The position numbers were made by a program, and so were the translations under genes. Below the pieces are notes generated by a model. The model was not told the origin of the DNA. It saw only the letters and a program-made list of their open reading frames with translations, and searched no databases. This document shows, piece after piece, positions 31,301 through 39,980 of a stretch of 64,000 nucleotides of DNA. Source of the stretch: Eutreptiella sp. 'Long Island Sound 2002' (lineage: Eukaryota; Euglenozoa; Euglenophyceae; Eutreptiales; Eutreptiaceae); NCBI GenBank assembly GCA_964036045.1, contig OZ038381.1:161824283-161888282 (forward strand). Reading direction: 5' to 3'. Numbering within the stretch: position 1 is the first letter of the stretch; each line of letters opens with the position of its first letter.

Positions 31301-32188
31301 CGTGCTAGGTAGCCTCCTCCACACGTTGTATGCCACGTGCACTGGCGGGTTGGGAGTTGCGCAGTGATCCGTGTATGTGAGGAGTCTGTTGTTGTAGATT
31401 TGTATGTGGAAATACGCGTATGTTGGGTCATCCGGGGGAGTCGGGTCGTGGACCCAGCTCGTAGGTCTCGGGTAGGGGCGATTGCGTAGGCGTTGTGTTC
31501 GGCGGATCTTCCTGCGTGGTGAGTCTCCTATGCCCTTGTCGGTGGTGTCTTCATATGGCCGTTTCATGCGTAGGTTTCCTTGGTTCCCGAGGGGGTGTTG
31601 CTCGTCCCAGTGGGTCGTGCTCTGGTGCCTTTTGGGCAGTGGTTGGTGGGTTGGTTCCCCGTCCGCCTTTCGTTTGTGGTGGTTATATACCAGTGTTGAC
31701 GATTGATGTTCCTGGTTCGCCATGGGTACGTGGTCTGCGCGCCTCCGTTTTTGTCCGGGGGGGGTGTTGTCCGCGGTGCGTTTGCGTAGCATCCTAGGTG
31801 TTTGGTACATATGTGGTGTGTCTTGGTTGTATCGCGTGCGCTTCGCTGAGGGTGTTGATGGGCTGGGGCCGGGGTTTGGTTCGACATCCCCGTCGCTTGT
31901 GACGTCGCGTAACCATCCGTCCGGGGTGTCCTCCACGGTCGGTCGGGGGCCCGTCTTGTGTGGTACTGGCGTGTGGTAGGTTTGCGAGGTGGTGTCCGGT
32001 ATGGCCTCTTGCCAGGATTCCTGTCGTGGGTATAAGGGGTCTGGGGACATCACGTTGTAGAGTCGCCGTGGCACCAAGTCTGGGGTATCCGGTTGGTGTA
32101 TGGCAAAATACTTGCATGTGGTGCAGCGGAAGTACACAAAGTCGGCCATGTTGCATCGGGGGCAAACTACATCGATGGCTGTGGTCAT
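28358..32188 (-). CDS. LINE ORF1 polyprotein with two 2A-like peptides
   Basis: 1276 codons from the first ATG after the 5' UTR; the open frame extends upstream without an ATG. Residues 9-25 form a four-cysteine ribbon (CPRC and CTTC). 2A-like motifs DGDVEPNPGP sit with their NPG/P breaks before residues 108 and 403, so ribosome skipping would give about 107-, 295- and 874-residue products. The middle product is Lys/Arg-rich with nuclear-localisation-like runs (KRRRADH, RRKIRRTQRLR). The long last product has mixed helical regions (LLKGMKSYELVHVMTNVIL) and a Lys/Pro-rich tail (PPPKKKKAAP, KAKGKGPP), as expected for an RNA-binding chaperone. No RRM or known ORF1 fold is recognised. It stops 15 nt before the ORF2 ATG. 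Confidence 0.9.
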   Translation of the reverse strand: MTTAIDVVCPRCNMADFVYFRCTTCKYFAIHQPDTPDLVPRRLYNVMSPDPLYPRQESWQEAIPDTTSQTYHTPVPHKTGPRPTVEDTPDGWLRDVTSDGDVEPNPGPSPSTPSAKRTRYNQDTPHMYQTPRMLRKRTADNTPPGQKRRRADHVPMANQEHQSSTLVYNHHKRKADGEPTHQPLPKRHQSTTHWDEQHPLGNQGNLRMKRPYEDTTDKGIGDSPRRKIRRTQRLRNRPYPRPTSWVHDPTPPDDPTYAYFHIQIYNNRLLTYTDHCATPNPPVHVAYNVWRRLPSTTGQLWEVHLRTDLPYYHIARHRLHVLTGTREGFHMALSIRYWLFLVQPLQHDLPLEHDTTGWAPPDHPSDVRRDGITPITPDVVYPQHTQWVPDATQDGDVEPNPGPDSNPPPHGLVRTVTENYERHTSGLHTGVQDQGDEKENPDILETNSNPQPEDTTEREPPQNGEPSTPPDQHTEGLNYVPPPPQEDTQAYTFHEDGNNPLDKLPIHTPTEYQLIEELVKLNTGASQQPMTTAEQDTLKASVVYDAQTRLKTYLTKHPNRAVTTEHIRRQTQEGVWYDRNTYQLPLFAQHKLRDVMTVRHEADSDGIHTVSEMAEAHQYTVHTEADHQGNPDIRNKTYLLLPQATGTRRNHERRMQRAAIQTEWGGSEDERVDQVLRALGDPGAKELILAYEADRQDITALQTYRMDCLHRAPLRKLARYVRGVYQFDKFPVRKWSPEHETMVDHLQPKPIMALHLDNTIKMGHEPTHKTYALMKGTPIQVGLEDRTDTLQPEPAKTTIVVECPPETGIRTRGAFMKRINGHQSDVASTVASKDPHNTFRWKCASEHTAGQSGSHAWRLHLPMPLLPRLTQALQTIKQEEENAGNPGPYWLTETDYESLYILRQQYTEHKEDRITSVQETLDDLDREQLELGRSIASFLKGFRPVDSYRLLVQFHPDADRRLIAQLLKGMKSYELVHVMTNVILNRNNWTQSTSRSRDIKRPPKPTRHDTTTVFVGWTQGAGDDTAKVVASFFGCWTSWKPEPNIWSDAGCTYASLQYQHATAVALSAGQYIGVAPGEYVHITLGDDNTDTQAAERIDQMLAHKMPQETGDDAAFRRRMKAGKQLGSDMMTERVIKEINREKQLFAEPEPINVADWDEAILNELGHATNDDTPSDAHPHMATMDTDESPAQQPDNPAKLTTAHTRQPHPAQKTKAHNKTPQKTPTKTTPPPKKKKAAPASPQPTQQADSTAAFTVDNRHKAKGKGPPKNPQGKGKK
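30980..31012 (-). other. 2A-like ribosome-skipping peptide 2 in LINE ORF1
   Basis: Encodes QDGDVEPNPGP with the same canonical 2A motif. Skipping would occur between Gly402 and Pro403, before the long C-terminal region. Confidence 0.85.
31865..31897 (-). other. 2A-like ribosome-skipping peptide 1 in LINE ORF1
   Basis: Encodes SDGDVEPNPGP, matching D-(V/I)-E-x-N-P-G-P. Skipping would occur between Gly107 and Pro108. It separates the cysteine ribbon from the basic middle region. Confidence 0.85.
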
Positions 32189-32346
32189 GTTTAATCCTAC
32201 CGGTGAGTGGTGTTTCGTGTTTTTACAGTCAACTCGGTAGTTTCCAAGGGGGCGGGTCGTGGTGTGCCTGGGCCATGTACCTCTTTCACCAGGGGTGTCG
32301 CTGGTGATGGCACCTCCAATGTGCCATGTGTGGTAGACGGTTCCGC

Positions 32347-32365
32347 ACAAGACTATGTAAACATC
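32347..32365. repeat. Target-site duplication of the LINE, 5' side
   Basis: ACAAGACTATGTAAACATC, identical to 23032-23050. Confidence 0.95.
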
Positions 32366-33186
32366 CCTCCTGCCCTATCCAACGCCTCCCAAGGTGAGAA
32401 TATATAAGATGGGCCCTTGGGAGCAACCACCCACCCACTTTGGGGTCTCCCTGCTGGATTGCCGATTTTTCCTACCCTTGTCCACATAGCGGAGGGAAAT
32501 TATTGCTCTTCTGGCGTAGCCACCGGTTGATCTACAGCTGCTTGGTCGGGCCACACGGCTAAATCTCTACGCTGCGCCAAGTGCTCCTTCTTTGCTTGCT
32601 GACTCATGAATGGTTTGCATTGAAGAAGAAAAAAAACTGCCTGTGTATAAGTACATTTCAGTGCAAGGCATCCGGTTGCACCTGTCCACACATCATCATT
32701 ACCTGGTTTGGCATCATTCCCGCACAGGTATCATCACTGAATAATTGCCTTGTCTATCAGGGTATTGAACCTCTCTGGCTGCTTGGAACTTTCCCCACCA
32801 TAAAAGAGCGAGGAGAAGCGGGGAGAAATCAAATTGGCAACATAACCCCTGCCGTCTTGGGGTCCCCAGAGTTAGGAACAATCAAACAAATTCTTTCACA
32901 TTTGAATTTTGCATTAATTTCCAAGCACATTGTGTGAAACATATGGGGCAAAACCAAAAATGCACCCCTTGAACTAAGCACCAAAACAAACTTTCCAGCA
33001 CCATTGGTGCCATGACCTCTGGACCACTATCTGTCAAAACCTGGGGGGCTGGGGGGGAAGTTGCATCCAAGGACCTAGCCCCCAACATCCCCACCCCCCC
33101 CTTGAGAAAGCTGTGGTATGGCAGGGAAGGGCCCAGGTGCTTCTTCAGGGGGGGAAATACATGTGCATCCTAACCACCCCCTTGTC
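32366..33186. other. No gene recognised
   Basis: Includes a relative of the 6121-6226 repeat at about 32818-32876 (GGGGAGAAATCAAATTGGCA and following). Otherwise undistinguished. Confidence 0.4.
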
Positions 33187-33537
33187 CTAGCTACACAAAG
33201 TCCCAAATTAATGCGGTCCCTACGCCTACTGAAGCTTGGGCAAGGCCGTAGACACCCAGGTTCAAAAAGAGAAAATTGCATGATGAGCTGGTACAAGAAA
33301 GGGGGATGTAGTGCACAATATCCCCCAAATCAGAGCTATGTGGGTTCAAATGGGCAAACACTCACAAGAAATGTGTCCGTGTCTCTATGTAGCTGGCAAA
33401 TTTGTCACCAAACCCATGTCTTATGTGCCTGCACTACACTTGGTACCGAATTAAATCAGGTCCCAAATTAATATAGTCCCTACATCTACTGTAGCTAGGA
33501 CAAGGGCATAGCTAGGACAGGGGGGGGGGGGGCTTGC
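33187..33537. repeat. Dispersed repeat: 5' region of a multicopy gene, copy 1
   Basis: 33256-33480 matches 46770-46985 closely. It includes the first codons of the gene annotated at 46305-46796 (MQFSLFEPG here, MQSFLFEPG there, minus strand). The phrase AAATTAATATAGTCCCTACN and CTACTGTAGCTAGGACAAGG occurs at 33196-33255, 33463-33530, 46072-46130 and 46976-47040. At 33255 the gene copy is cut off by this phrase, so only a promoter and N-terminus remnant survives. Confidence 0.75.
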
Positions 33538-33729
33538 TGTGATACCAATTTCCCCATTTGTCCGCCCCATCCCCTCTGCTCCCATGCCAATAAAGTGCCT
33601 TTTCCTATTTTTTCCTCGACCAACGTTTCCCGAGACACCCGGCCCCACTTTTTGGGGGGGCTCCAACCCCCCCACAGTCTAAGGGGAAATATTTGCACTG
33701 CGCGCTACTTTTAGACTATGTTCCCCCCG

Positions 33730-33870
33730 AAGAGCCCCCAAGCAAACCCCTTGGAAACGCCCTTAAAATTAGGTGACGCAAACTGCCCCGGCTAAAGAAA
33801 GTTGCAAACTACCTTCCCTTCACATAACACACATCATGCACAACTGGAAAAGCCATGAACAGCGCATTGG
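33730..33870. repeat. Dispersed repeat, duplicated at 34490-34640
   Basis: About 140 bp with AAGTTGCAAACTACCTTCCC and ACACACATCATGCACANCTG in both copies, about 90% alike. Confidence 0.75.
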
Positions 33871-33916
33871 TCGCCACCCTCAAGAACACAGAACTGTCTT
33901 TCTGTTCCATTGTCTA

Positions 33917-34084
33917 CTAAGTACACATGGACTCCATCTTGCATTGGCGATTTACCACCTGTAGTGCATCTTGGTAGTACTCCAAGTGGATGAGCCCATC
34001 TCCCGCCATCCCAACCACCGTGGCAGGAACTCGCACGCCGTTGGAGCGGGTGTAGAACACCCGATCGCCAAGACTCAAATCCAT
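33917..34084 (-). pseudogene. Fragment of a small Tudor/SH3-like module protein
   Basis: From an ATG at 34084 the frame reads MDLSLGDRVFYTRSNGVRV, PATVVGMAGDGLIHLEYY, then NRQCKMES and a stop: about 55 residues. The pattern (GDRV.YTR..G.RV.ATV.G ... LEY ... V ... C..ME) resembles the intact-looking protein at 46305-46796 and small beta-barrel modules of the Tudor/SH3 type. Truncated relative to that copy. Resemblance to Tudor is inference. Confidence 0.45.
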
Positions 34085-34298
34085 GAAGAAAGTGTTTCTA
34101 AGAAAGGAGGAGGGGGGTATGAAGTCCTGTAGCATATGTGCAAGCACGATAGATCAATGTGTGCACACGAGCATTGCGCCTTGCCATGCCTTGACACAAC
34201 CATGCTACGCCTTGCCATGCCTTGACCCAAACGTGCTACACCTTGCAAAACCTCCGCTAGGGGTCACCATGATGCCCCTAGGGGCCCCTAGTATCTCA

Positions 34299-34380
34299 AA
34301 GTATGGGTCTCTAGTACGGCCATACACCCAAATAGTTGCACTGCACGCGCACTGCGCTTGAGGCTCCCCCTAAAGTCCAA
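34299..34380. repeat. Dispersed repeat with GCGC-rich core (copy 2 of 3)
   Basis: Shares AAATAGTTGCACTGC and flanks with 6366-6450 and 35367-35430. Confidence 0.65.
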
Positions 34381-34489
34381 CGCAGGCACAATTGCATGGC
34401 ACAAAAGACAGAATAGATGCTCGTCAATGGCCATTGGGGGAATCCTTGCACTGCGCGCGCACTGCGCGCTAATTTTAGACTGTGTTCCC

Positions 34490-34640
34490 CCCCGAAGAGC
34501 CCCAAGGCATACCCCTTGGAAACGCCCTTAGAATTGGATGACCCAAACTGTGCCAGCTCAAGAAAGTTGCAAACTACCTTCCCTTCACATAACACACATC
34601 ATGCACAGCTGGAAAAGCCATGAACAGGGTATGTCGCCAC
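34490..34640. repeat. Dispersed repeat, second copy of 33730-33870
   Basis: See the partner copy; both lead into TGAACAG and then diverge. Confidence 0.75.
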
Positions 34641-34844
34641 CCTCAACGACACAAAAAAAGCATCCAATGTGCGTTGCCGCTTTTCTAGGGGGGAGTATCC
34701 GCACCGCCGCGCACCGCGTCCGCACCGCGGCAGGTATTTGAACAACTTCTCCAAGAGATGGTCTACAGGGAGAGGAGTTGTAGATGGTACCTGCTGGGCT
34801 CTGAGGCGTTACCATTCCCCCTGATTGGCTCTGGATGAAAGGGT

Positions 34845-35123
34845 CTACGGAACAACCCCAGTACCCGCACCGCGCATGCACCGCGCGCGCACCGCGTCTG
34901 CTACTCCCCCTAGGACCTGCAGTGCATGTTTTGCCTGTTTCTTGGCCTCTCTCTCTCTTTTCTCTCGGCGCAAACGGTCAATCTCAAGCTGCAATATTGG
35001 GGCTTCATAGCCGCCTTCTAGGAATGGTTGGCCATCAAGCCCATCCTCCATAATTATGTTTTCCTCATCCCTTGGCAAGTGCTTACCCTTGCTGAACCGC
35101 AAGATCTGCTCAATCACGCTCAA
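34845..35123 (-). CDS. Possible exon or fragment, charged coiled-coil protein
   Basis: 92 codons, with IEQILRFSKGKHLPRDEEN, then YEAPILQLEIDRLRREKRE and REAKKQAKHALQVLGG: a strongly charged, helical, coiled-coil-like stretch that reads as real protein. The last part runs into GC-rich repeat (RARCMRGAG). No family is recognised. It lies among fragments of the multicopy family and may belong to it. Confidence 0.35.
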   Translation of the reverse strand: MSVIEQILRFSKGKHLPRDEENIIMEDGLDGQPFLEGGYEAPILQLEIDRLRREKREREAKKQAKHALQVLGGVADAVRARCMRGAGTGVVP

Positions 35124-35366
35124 TCACCTTTGGCACACCCGTGACAGGTTGCTCCGGATACTTTGGGCGCACCTTGCCAAAAGATGCCCTGCACGCGCCT
35201 AACGCTCCCTCCTAGAAAAGAGTGGATGTGGTGGAGGTGAGCAAAAAAGTGTGAAAAGGGGTGGAAATGGGTGAAATTGGGTGGAAATCCAAAAATACCA
35301 TATCCCCAATGTGGAAAAAGCATCAAAACGTACGCAACAGGGAAACAATGATGCCCCTCGTAGCTC

Positions 35367-35430
35367 AAAGCATGGGTCTCCAATACGGCCAGACGCAGAA
35401 ATAGTTGCACTGCGCTTAAGGCGCCCCCAT
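35367..35430. repeat. Dispersed repeat with GCGC-rich core (copy 3 of 3)
   Basis: Shares AAATAGTTGCACTGCGCTTA with the copies at 6.4 and 34.3 kb. Confidence 0.6.
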
Positions 35431-36006
35431 TAAAAGACCAAAGGTACCTTTCTGTCAACAAAGCACAAAACGGTGGTGGCATGTGGTGGACACCAATGAG
35501 TTCTGCATCACCCGGCATGCCACCATGCTGGGTGACGACATCTCGTCATCTGACCCTCGCAACACAACATGACCCTCGCAACACAATAGGGAAGTACTGT
35601 AACCCCACCCCCAGCCCCGTGGGCCCCGGTACCGCTGAGGGTTCGACCCGGCTGGTGGGAGGAGGCGAGCGAGGACAGGGAAGTCGTGGGACCATTCACA
35701 CAATGTACCGTACATGGTGGCGGGTGTGGCATACGCCATGAGGCGTGTGCGGGTGCCTCCCATCCGGCGTCTTAACATAACCACCTGTACAAAGCAATGA
35801 AAACAAAGTCACAGGATGCGGGAAGGGAAGGGAGGATCTGCTGTACCCACCACATGGTTTGCTCCACATCCCATAGGCTTGTGGAATACGAGATAAAGTA
35901 TGTCGGTATGGTGTGCACACCATAAAGCTGACTGCGGGTGACCCGACAAGAGTGTCACCTGTGACCGGGTGGTGATACTGAGCAATAGGCCCACCCAGGT
36001 TTTGGT

Positions 36007-36253
36007 TGTACGATGGGTGCATGATGGCGTACGGTGGGTGTATGATGGGAGTACGATGTGTGTACGAAGGTGTACAACGGGTGTAGAATGCTGCACAATG
36101 GGTGTACGATGGGTGTACGATGGTGTACGATGGGTGTAAAATGGGGTATGACGGGTGTATGACAGGTGTGCGATGGTGTACAACGGGTGTACGATGGTGT
36201 ACAATGGTGCACAACACGTGTATGATGGTGTACGATTGGTGTTGGTGTAAGAT
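36007..36253. repeat. Degenerate minisatellite, GTGTACGATGG unit
   Basis: Around 20 imperfect copies of an 11-12 bp unit (GGTGTACGATGG and variants). It produces the YTHRTPSYTH and VHHRTP open frames on the minus strand, which are not genes. Confidence 0.85.
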
Positions 36254-36424
36254 GGTGTAGGACCAAATGGATGAGCATTCAATGCCGCACCAAGAAGAAT
36301 CTTTCTGACGTGGCGAGGCTGCTGGCCTAAGGGCTTTACATAGTTACCGCACACTTCAGCAACCATTCGCCTATGCGACTACTAGGCTGTGTGTGTGTAT
36401 GAGTGGAGGGGTGGAAGAACAATA

Positions 36425-36988
36425 TTAGAGAGGGAGACCCGCATGGGTATATGAGTGGAGGGCTAGATGGGCTAATGTAACACCTGTGGGTGTGAGGGAG
36501 GGGGTCATGCAAACTGTCGTGCATACAGCGTTGGTGTCAGTGATGCACAGGCACAGGACTGGAAAGCCCCACATTTCTGTCAGAGCCTGTGTAACATGGT
36601 GCATTTCGCTGTCCGCTGTAGGGCCTGCTGCCGCAACAAGCACGCGATCCTGGAACTGCGCGGGGAGATAGTGCTGCGGCGTGGTGTGTCCCAGAGAGGA
36701 AAACCTTGATGGGAGAAGCGGAGTAGCCAAGGCATTGCATGATGTCTGTGCGGCGTTTGATGCCCCACAGGCTGTGGAGGTCAGCACGTTGGGCACTAAA
36801 GGGCCCCCATGGGAATGAAACTGGTACGGGACCAGATTGACGCTGGGTGTATGTAATGAAAAGTAGACAATATCCTCGAGGGTGGAGTGGGGCAGGTGAT
36901 GAAAGTGTTCCCCGTTGCCCTGGACCCTGCGGTCCATCGCTTTTTTGTCTTTATGGACTGCTTTCCATCCCTGAGCAGTCACATTCAC
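36425..36988 (-). CDS. Possible coding exon, unknown protein
   Basis: 187 open codons on the minus strand with balanced composition (for example HHLPHSTLEDIVYFSLHTPS and EMWGFPVLCLCITDTNAVCT). No domain, signal or family is recognised, and splice sites were not fixed. It could be one exon of a larger gene, or chance. Confidence 0.3.
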   Translation of the reverse strand: MNVTAQGWKAVHKDKKAMDRRVQGNGEHFHHLPHSTLEDIVYFSLHTPSVNLVPYQFHSHGGPLVPNVLTSTACGASNAAQTSCNALATPLLPSRFSSLGHTTPQHYLPAQFQDRVLVAAAGPTADSEMHHVTQALTEMWGFPVLCLCITDTNAVCTTVCMTPSLTPTGVTLAHLALHSYTHAGLPL

Positions 36989-37102
36989 CTATCACTCTAC
37001 AACCCACAGAGGACAGACTTTGCAGACAACAGCTGAGGTCAGCGATCTTGAGAACAAGGAAAGATGCTTTGACCTCTTGGGCGAGGAGACGCGTGTGTGT
37101 GG

Positions 37103-37103
<1 letters not shown>

Positions 37104-37169
<66 letters not shown>
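37104..37169. repeat. (GA)n microsatellite
   Basis: About 33 uninterrupted GA units. Confidence 0.97.
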
Positions 37170-37171
<2 letters not shown>

Positions 37172-39071
37172 CTGAGAACGGGTGTCAGGAGCTGACGCCT
37201 CCCACTTGCACCATCCATGAACTGCTTTCCAATGGCAGATTTACAGCCATGGTAGCTTCCTTTTTGCCATATTTATGTTGATCTGTCTCCCGCTAGTGGT
37301 GGTGTGCGCCGCCGCATCGACAGCTCTTGCTTTCAAATATGCCACGGTATCTGCACAATTTTTTTGTTTTGTCGGCCAGGCACTGCTTTTCATTTGCTAC
37401 AGGATCTTGAGCTGTGGGGACAATTTGGTTGCCACTTTTGTGGTTCACATGCAGTCTCCCAAGGGATTTTGCCTTCTTCAATCTCCTGGGTAAATCTCCG
37501 GTGATATCCAAAGAAGGATCTGCACCATGTGGGGACTGGGCACTCATTACCCCTCAGCAAGATGGCCTCTTACACCATGGGTGGGATCATGTGGTCCACA
37601 CAAGTTTAGCTGCAGATGCCACTTCAAATCGCGAGCTTGATGGCTCCTCGATCTCTGGGTGTACTTGTTGGGTTCACTCCCTGTGCCGTCCTGTCCTGTC
37701 CTGTGCAGCAACCCTCCAAGTGACGCGTAGAGTGATAGTGATATCGCAATATTTTCGGAGAAAAAGTGATGGCACGTGGGCCCTGTTACGCCTGCTGCTA
37801 ATGCTGCCAAACCTCCTGATCAAGCCTGTTGCCAAGCCTGCCGCCAAGGCTGCAGGTGAACCCATTCCAGTTGCAGCATGGAGCAAAGTGAAATTCTTGA
37901 GGAAGACAGCGCATTTCCAATTTGACCAAGAGTTGCAGTGAGACCATTGTATGAGAGCGGCTGTATGTGTGTCAATCCCCTTTGGGGAAGGCAGTAGCAG
38001 CGGGCAGTGCAAGTAGCAACACAGCCCATCGCAATGGATGGCATTCCCAACTCAGGGATTACAGATGACGTAGCACGACCTGGGGAGTTGGGGGGGGTCC
38101 CAGCGTCGCCTCATGGGAGTCTTTTGTCTATGCCAGTCAAGGTCGCCCACAGTCGCCAGATCAAGGCCCTGTTTTCATATTTCATGACACGGCCCTGTGC
38201 AACCTGGCTCTTGATTCAGACGGCTTGACAGATCAAGGCCGTGATGCTGACAAGGCCCAATCCAACGACGTGGCGTTTGATTCGGGCAGCCATCCTAGTA
38301 TGAGCAGCAGTGGGCATGGAGGGTGTGTACAATGTTCTGAAAAGGCTTGCCGTCGGGGTTGGGAAGCATTGCCTGAGCAGCACAGCCACAACCCAAGCTT
38401 GATAACAGCGATCAGCCCGAGAACCCTGCAGTGGAACATCGAAAAATGGCCGTAAGGAATTGAGGTTATCAGCAGGGCCAATGCACAATTGGGCATGACG
38501 GATTGTGCCTGTTTGGCGCTTTAACTAATTGATTCATGCCCCCCCTGGCCCGGCATTGATGTCCCACAGACGTCATGCCGGATAAAGACAATATGCATCA
38601 CGGTCTTGTTTTCTTCGACCAATATTTGTCCATTGGTTCCAGTCAAATAATCGTATTTGTGAGGCAATGAAGCCCCGTTATCGGCCAATCTTGTCTGATG
38701 CCTTCTCCAAGGGCCTTGTTGTTTTATTGAGGGGTTTGCCTTTGGATGCAGGACGTTAGCGGTTGAAGTTTGTAGATCAGAGTGTTGAGCAACAGGGCTG
38801 CGTGATGGGCTTTGGATGCGACGTGCACTGAACAGTCACCCATAACTTCCACATTCCCAAGCATCTTAGTGTTGTCGGTTACCGGGCACAGCACCATTGC
38901 TGACCAAGAGATCCGTGCACGCACATCAACGGGCCAAACCCAGGGTTTGTTGGCGCCGATTCGGTGCCATTTGTGGGCTCCCGGATGCTTCCTTATGGTG
39001 CCGGCTGCGCACTGGGAATTTGGAACTGTGAAGGGCGTCCGGCGTCCAGTAAACCGCAAATCGGCTACCGT
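37170..39071. other. No gene recognised with confidence
   Basis: Several open frames exist on both strands but none matches a family. The minus-strand frame 38724-39059 is in the same frame as the SGNH hydrolase upstream and is discussed as a finding. Confidence 0.4.
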
Positions 39072-39980
39072 CTACAATTCCTCCACGCAACACGAACCAC
39101 ACGCGGAGCAATCGCCACCGCCGTGGCAGTGCACCACCTCGCACGCCACGCATGCCAGGTACTGCGCCTCCAAGAGCGTGATGCCTGGGGGCCACCATGA
39201 GCCGCGGCCCAACGGCTTCCACGTCAGTCCGCTCTTCCCATACAGGGTCTCAAAGAGGGTCTGGGCGACCAGAAATGCCCCGACTCTGCTCTGGTGCTTC
39301 CCGTCGCGAGCGTACAACTTGTTGAACAGGTGGCGGTCGTCTGCGTGCACTCTCTGGAATGCCTGCCCCGCCGGGGCCACTGTGGCAGCGACGCCTGCGG
39401 CGGCAAGGACCTCATAGTACCGCTGCGCACCCCTCACCAGAGCGGTGGTGAAATCTGCGAAGGTGTGCCAGTGCCAACCAGGGCCTTTCACTGGGTACGC
39501 GGTGCCGGTGCTGTCCTGCAGGGCCCACGTCTGCAGCACGACGACCGGCGTGCCGCAGCGCTTTGCCCCTGGAGCGTAGAACGTGCGCAGCGTCTCCAGG
39601 GAGTAGCCCCGCGTGTATTGAGCCCCCAGTGCGTGGCTGACTGGGGAGTTGTCCTGCAGGGCCCCGAGGATGGACTGCTCCTGCAGCACCACGGCCTCGT
39701 ACGTGCAGCCGCCGTCGAAGGGGGCGGCAGTGGGATACATGTCGGCGTGGTAGCCCAGAGTCGCGCCCCCGGGAGTGCGGCTGTTCACTGTCGGCTGGTG
39801 CCCAAGGCGGTGTGACACAACCTTCGGCAAAATCAGTTCGATGTCCACTGCAAAGGAGTTGCCCACAATAAAGACGCGAGCGGGCCCAGCCGCAGTCGTG
39901 TCAGCGCACACGGCCTCCTCGGCCTCCAGGGCGCCAACAATTCTGGCTAACAGCAGCCACAGCCATGTGATCAACAACAT
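39072..39980 (-). CDS. Secreted SGNH-hydrolase-like protein
   Basis: 302 residues from ATG at 39980; the frame is open upstream but only with non-ATG codons. An N-terminal hydrophobic stretch (MLLITWLWLLLARIVGALEA) looks like a signal peptide. ARVFIVGNSFAVDIE carries the block I motif (GNS, with the nucleophile Ser at about residue 42), VVLQEQS is a middle conserved stretch, and LYARDGKHQSRVGAFLVAQ is block V with the catalytic Asp and His (DGKH, about residues 226-229). This pattern fits GDSL/SGNH esterases of the DUF4886-like type, which hydrolyse esters on carbohydrates or lipids. The C-terminus is Cys-rich (CVACEVVHCHGG, CSACGSCC). It appears intronless. The substrate cannot be told. Confidence 0.75.
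   Translation of the reverse strand: MLLITWLWLLLARIVGALEAEEAVCADTTAAGPARVFIVGNSFAVDIELILPKVVSHRLGHQPTVNSRTPGGATLGYHADMYPTAAPFDGGCTYEAVVLQEQSILGALQDNSPVSHALGAQYTRGYSLETLRTFYAPGAKRCGTPVVVLQTWALQDSTGTAYPVKGPGWHWHTFADFTTALVRGAQRYYEVLAAAGVAATVAPAGQAFQRVHADDRHLFNKLYARDGKHQSRVGAFLVAQTLFETLYGKSGLTWKPLGRGSWWPPGITLLEAQYLACVACEVVHCHGGGDCSACGSCCVEEL

Larger units (their letters stand above)
23051..32346 (-). mobile_element. Full-length 9.3-kb APE-type non-LTR retrotransposon (LINE)
   Basis: Minus-strand element with a perfect 19-bp target-site duplication on both sides. It has a 5' UTR of about 158 bp, ORF1 (32188-28358), ORF2 (28343 to about 23240, broken) and a 3' UTR ending in a 13-nt poly(A) tail (plus-strand T-run 23051-23063). 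ORF2 domains in order are apurinic-type endonuclease, RT, RNase H and a CCHC knuckle, an arrangement like the I superfamily. ORF1 carries two canonical 2A-like peptides and ORF2 a degraded one. The identical TSDs imply a fairly recent insertion, but ORF2 is inactivated by a micro-inversion and an in-frame TGA. The TSD region before insertion reads as one uninterrupted sequence (GT or GC, ACAAGACTATGTAAACATC, then CC). Confidence 0.95.

Noticed and set aside
36007-36278. Long His/Thr/Tyr-rich reading frames
   Set aside because: They are translations of the GTGTACGATGG minisatellite in several frames.
38812-39815. Long plus-strand open frames over the SGNH gene
   Set aside because: They are antisense to a protein with clear catalytic motifs on the minus strand.
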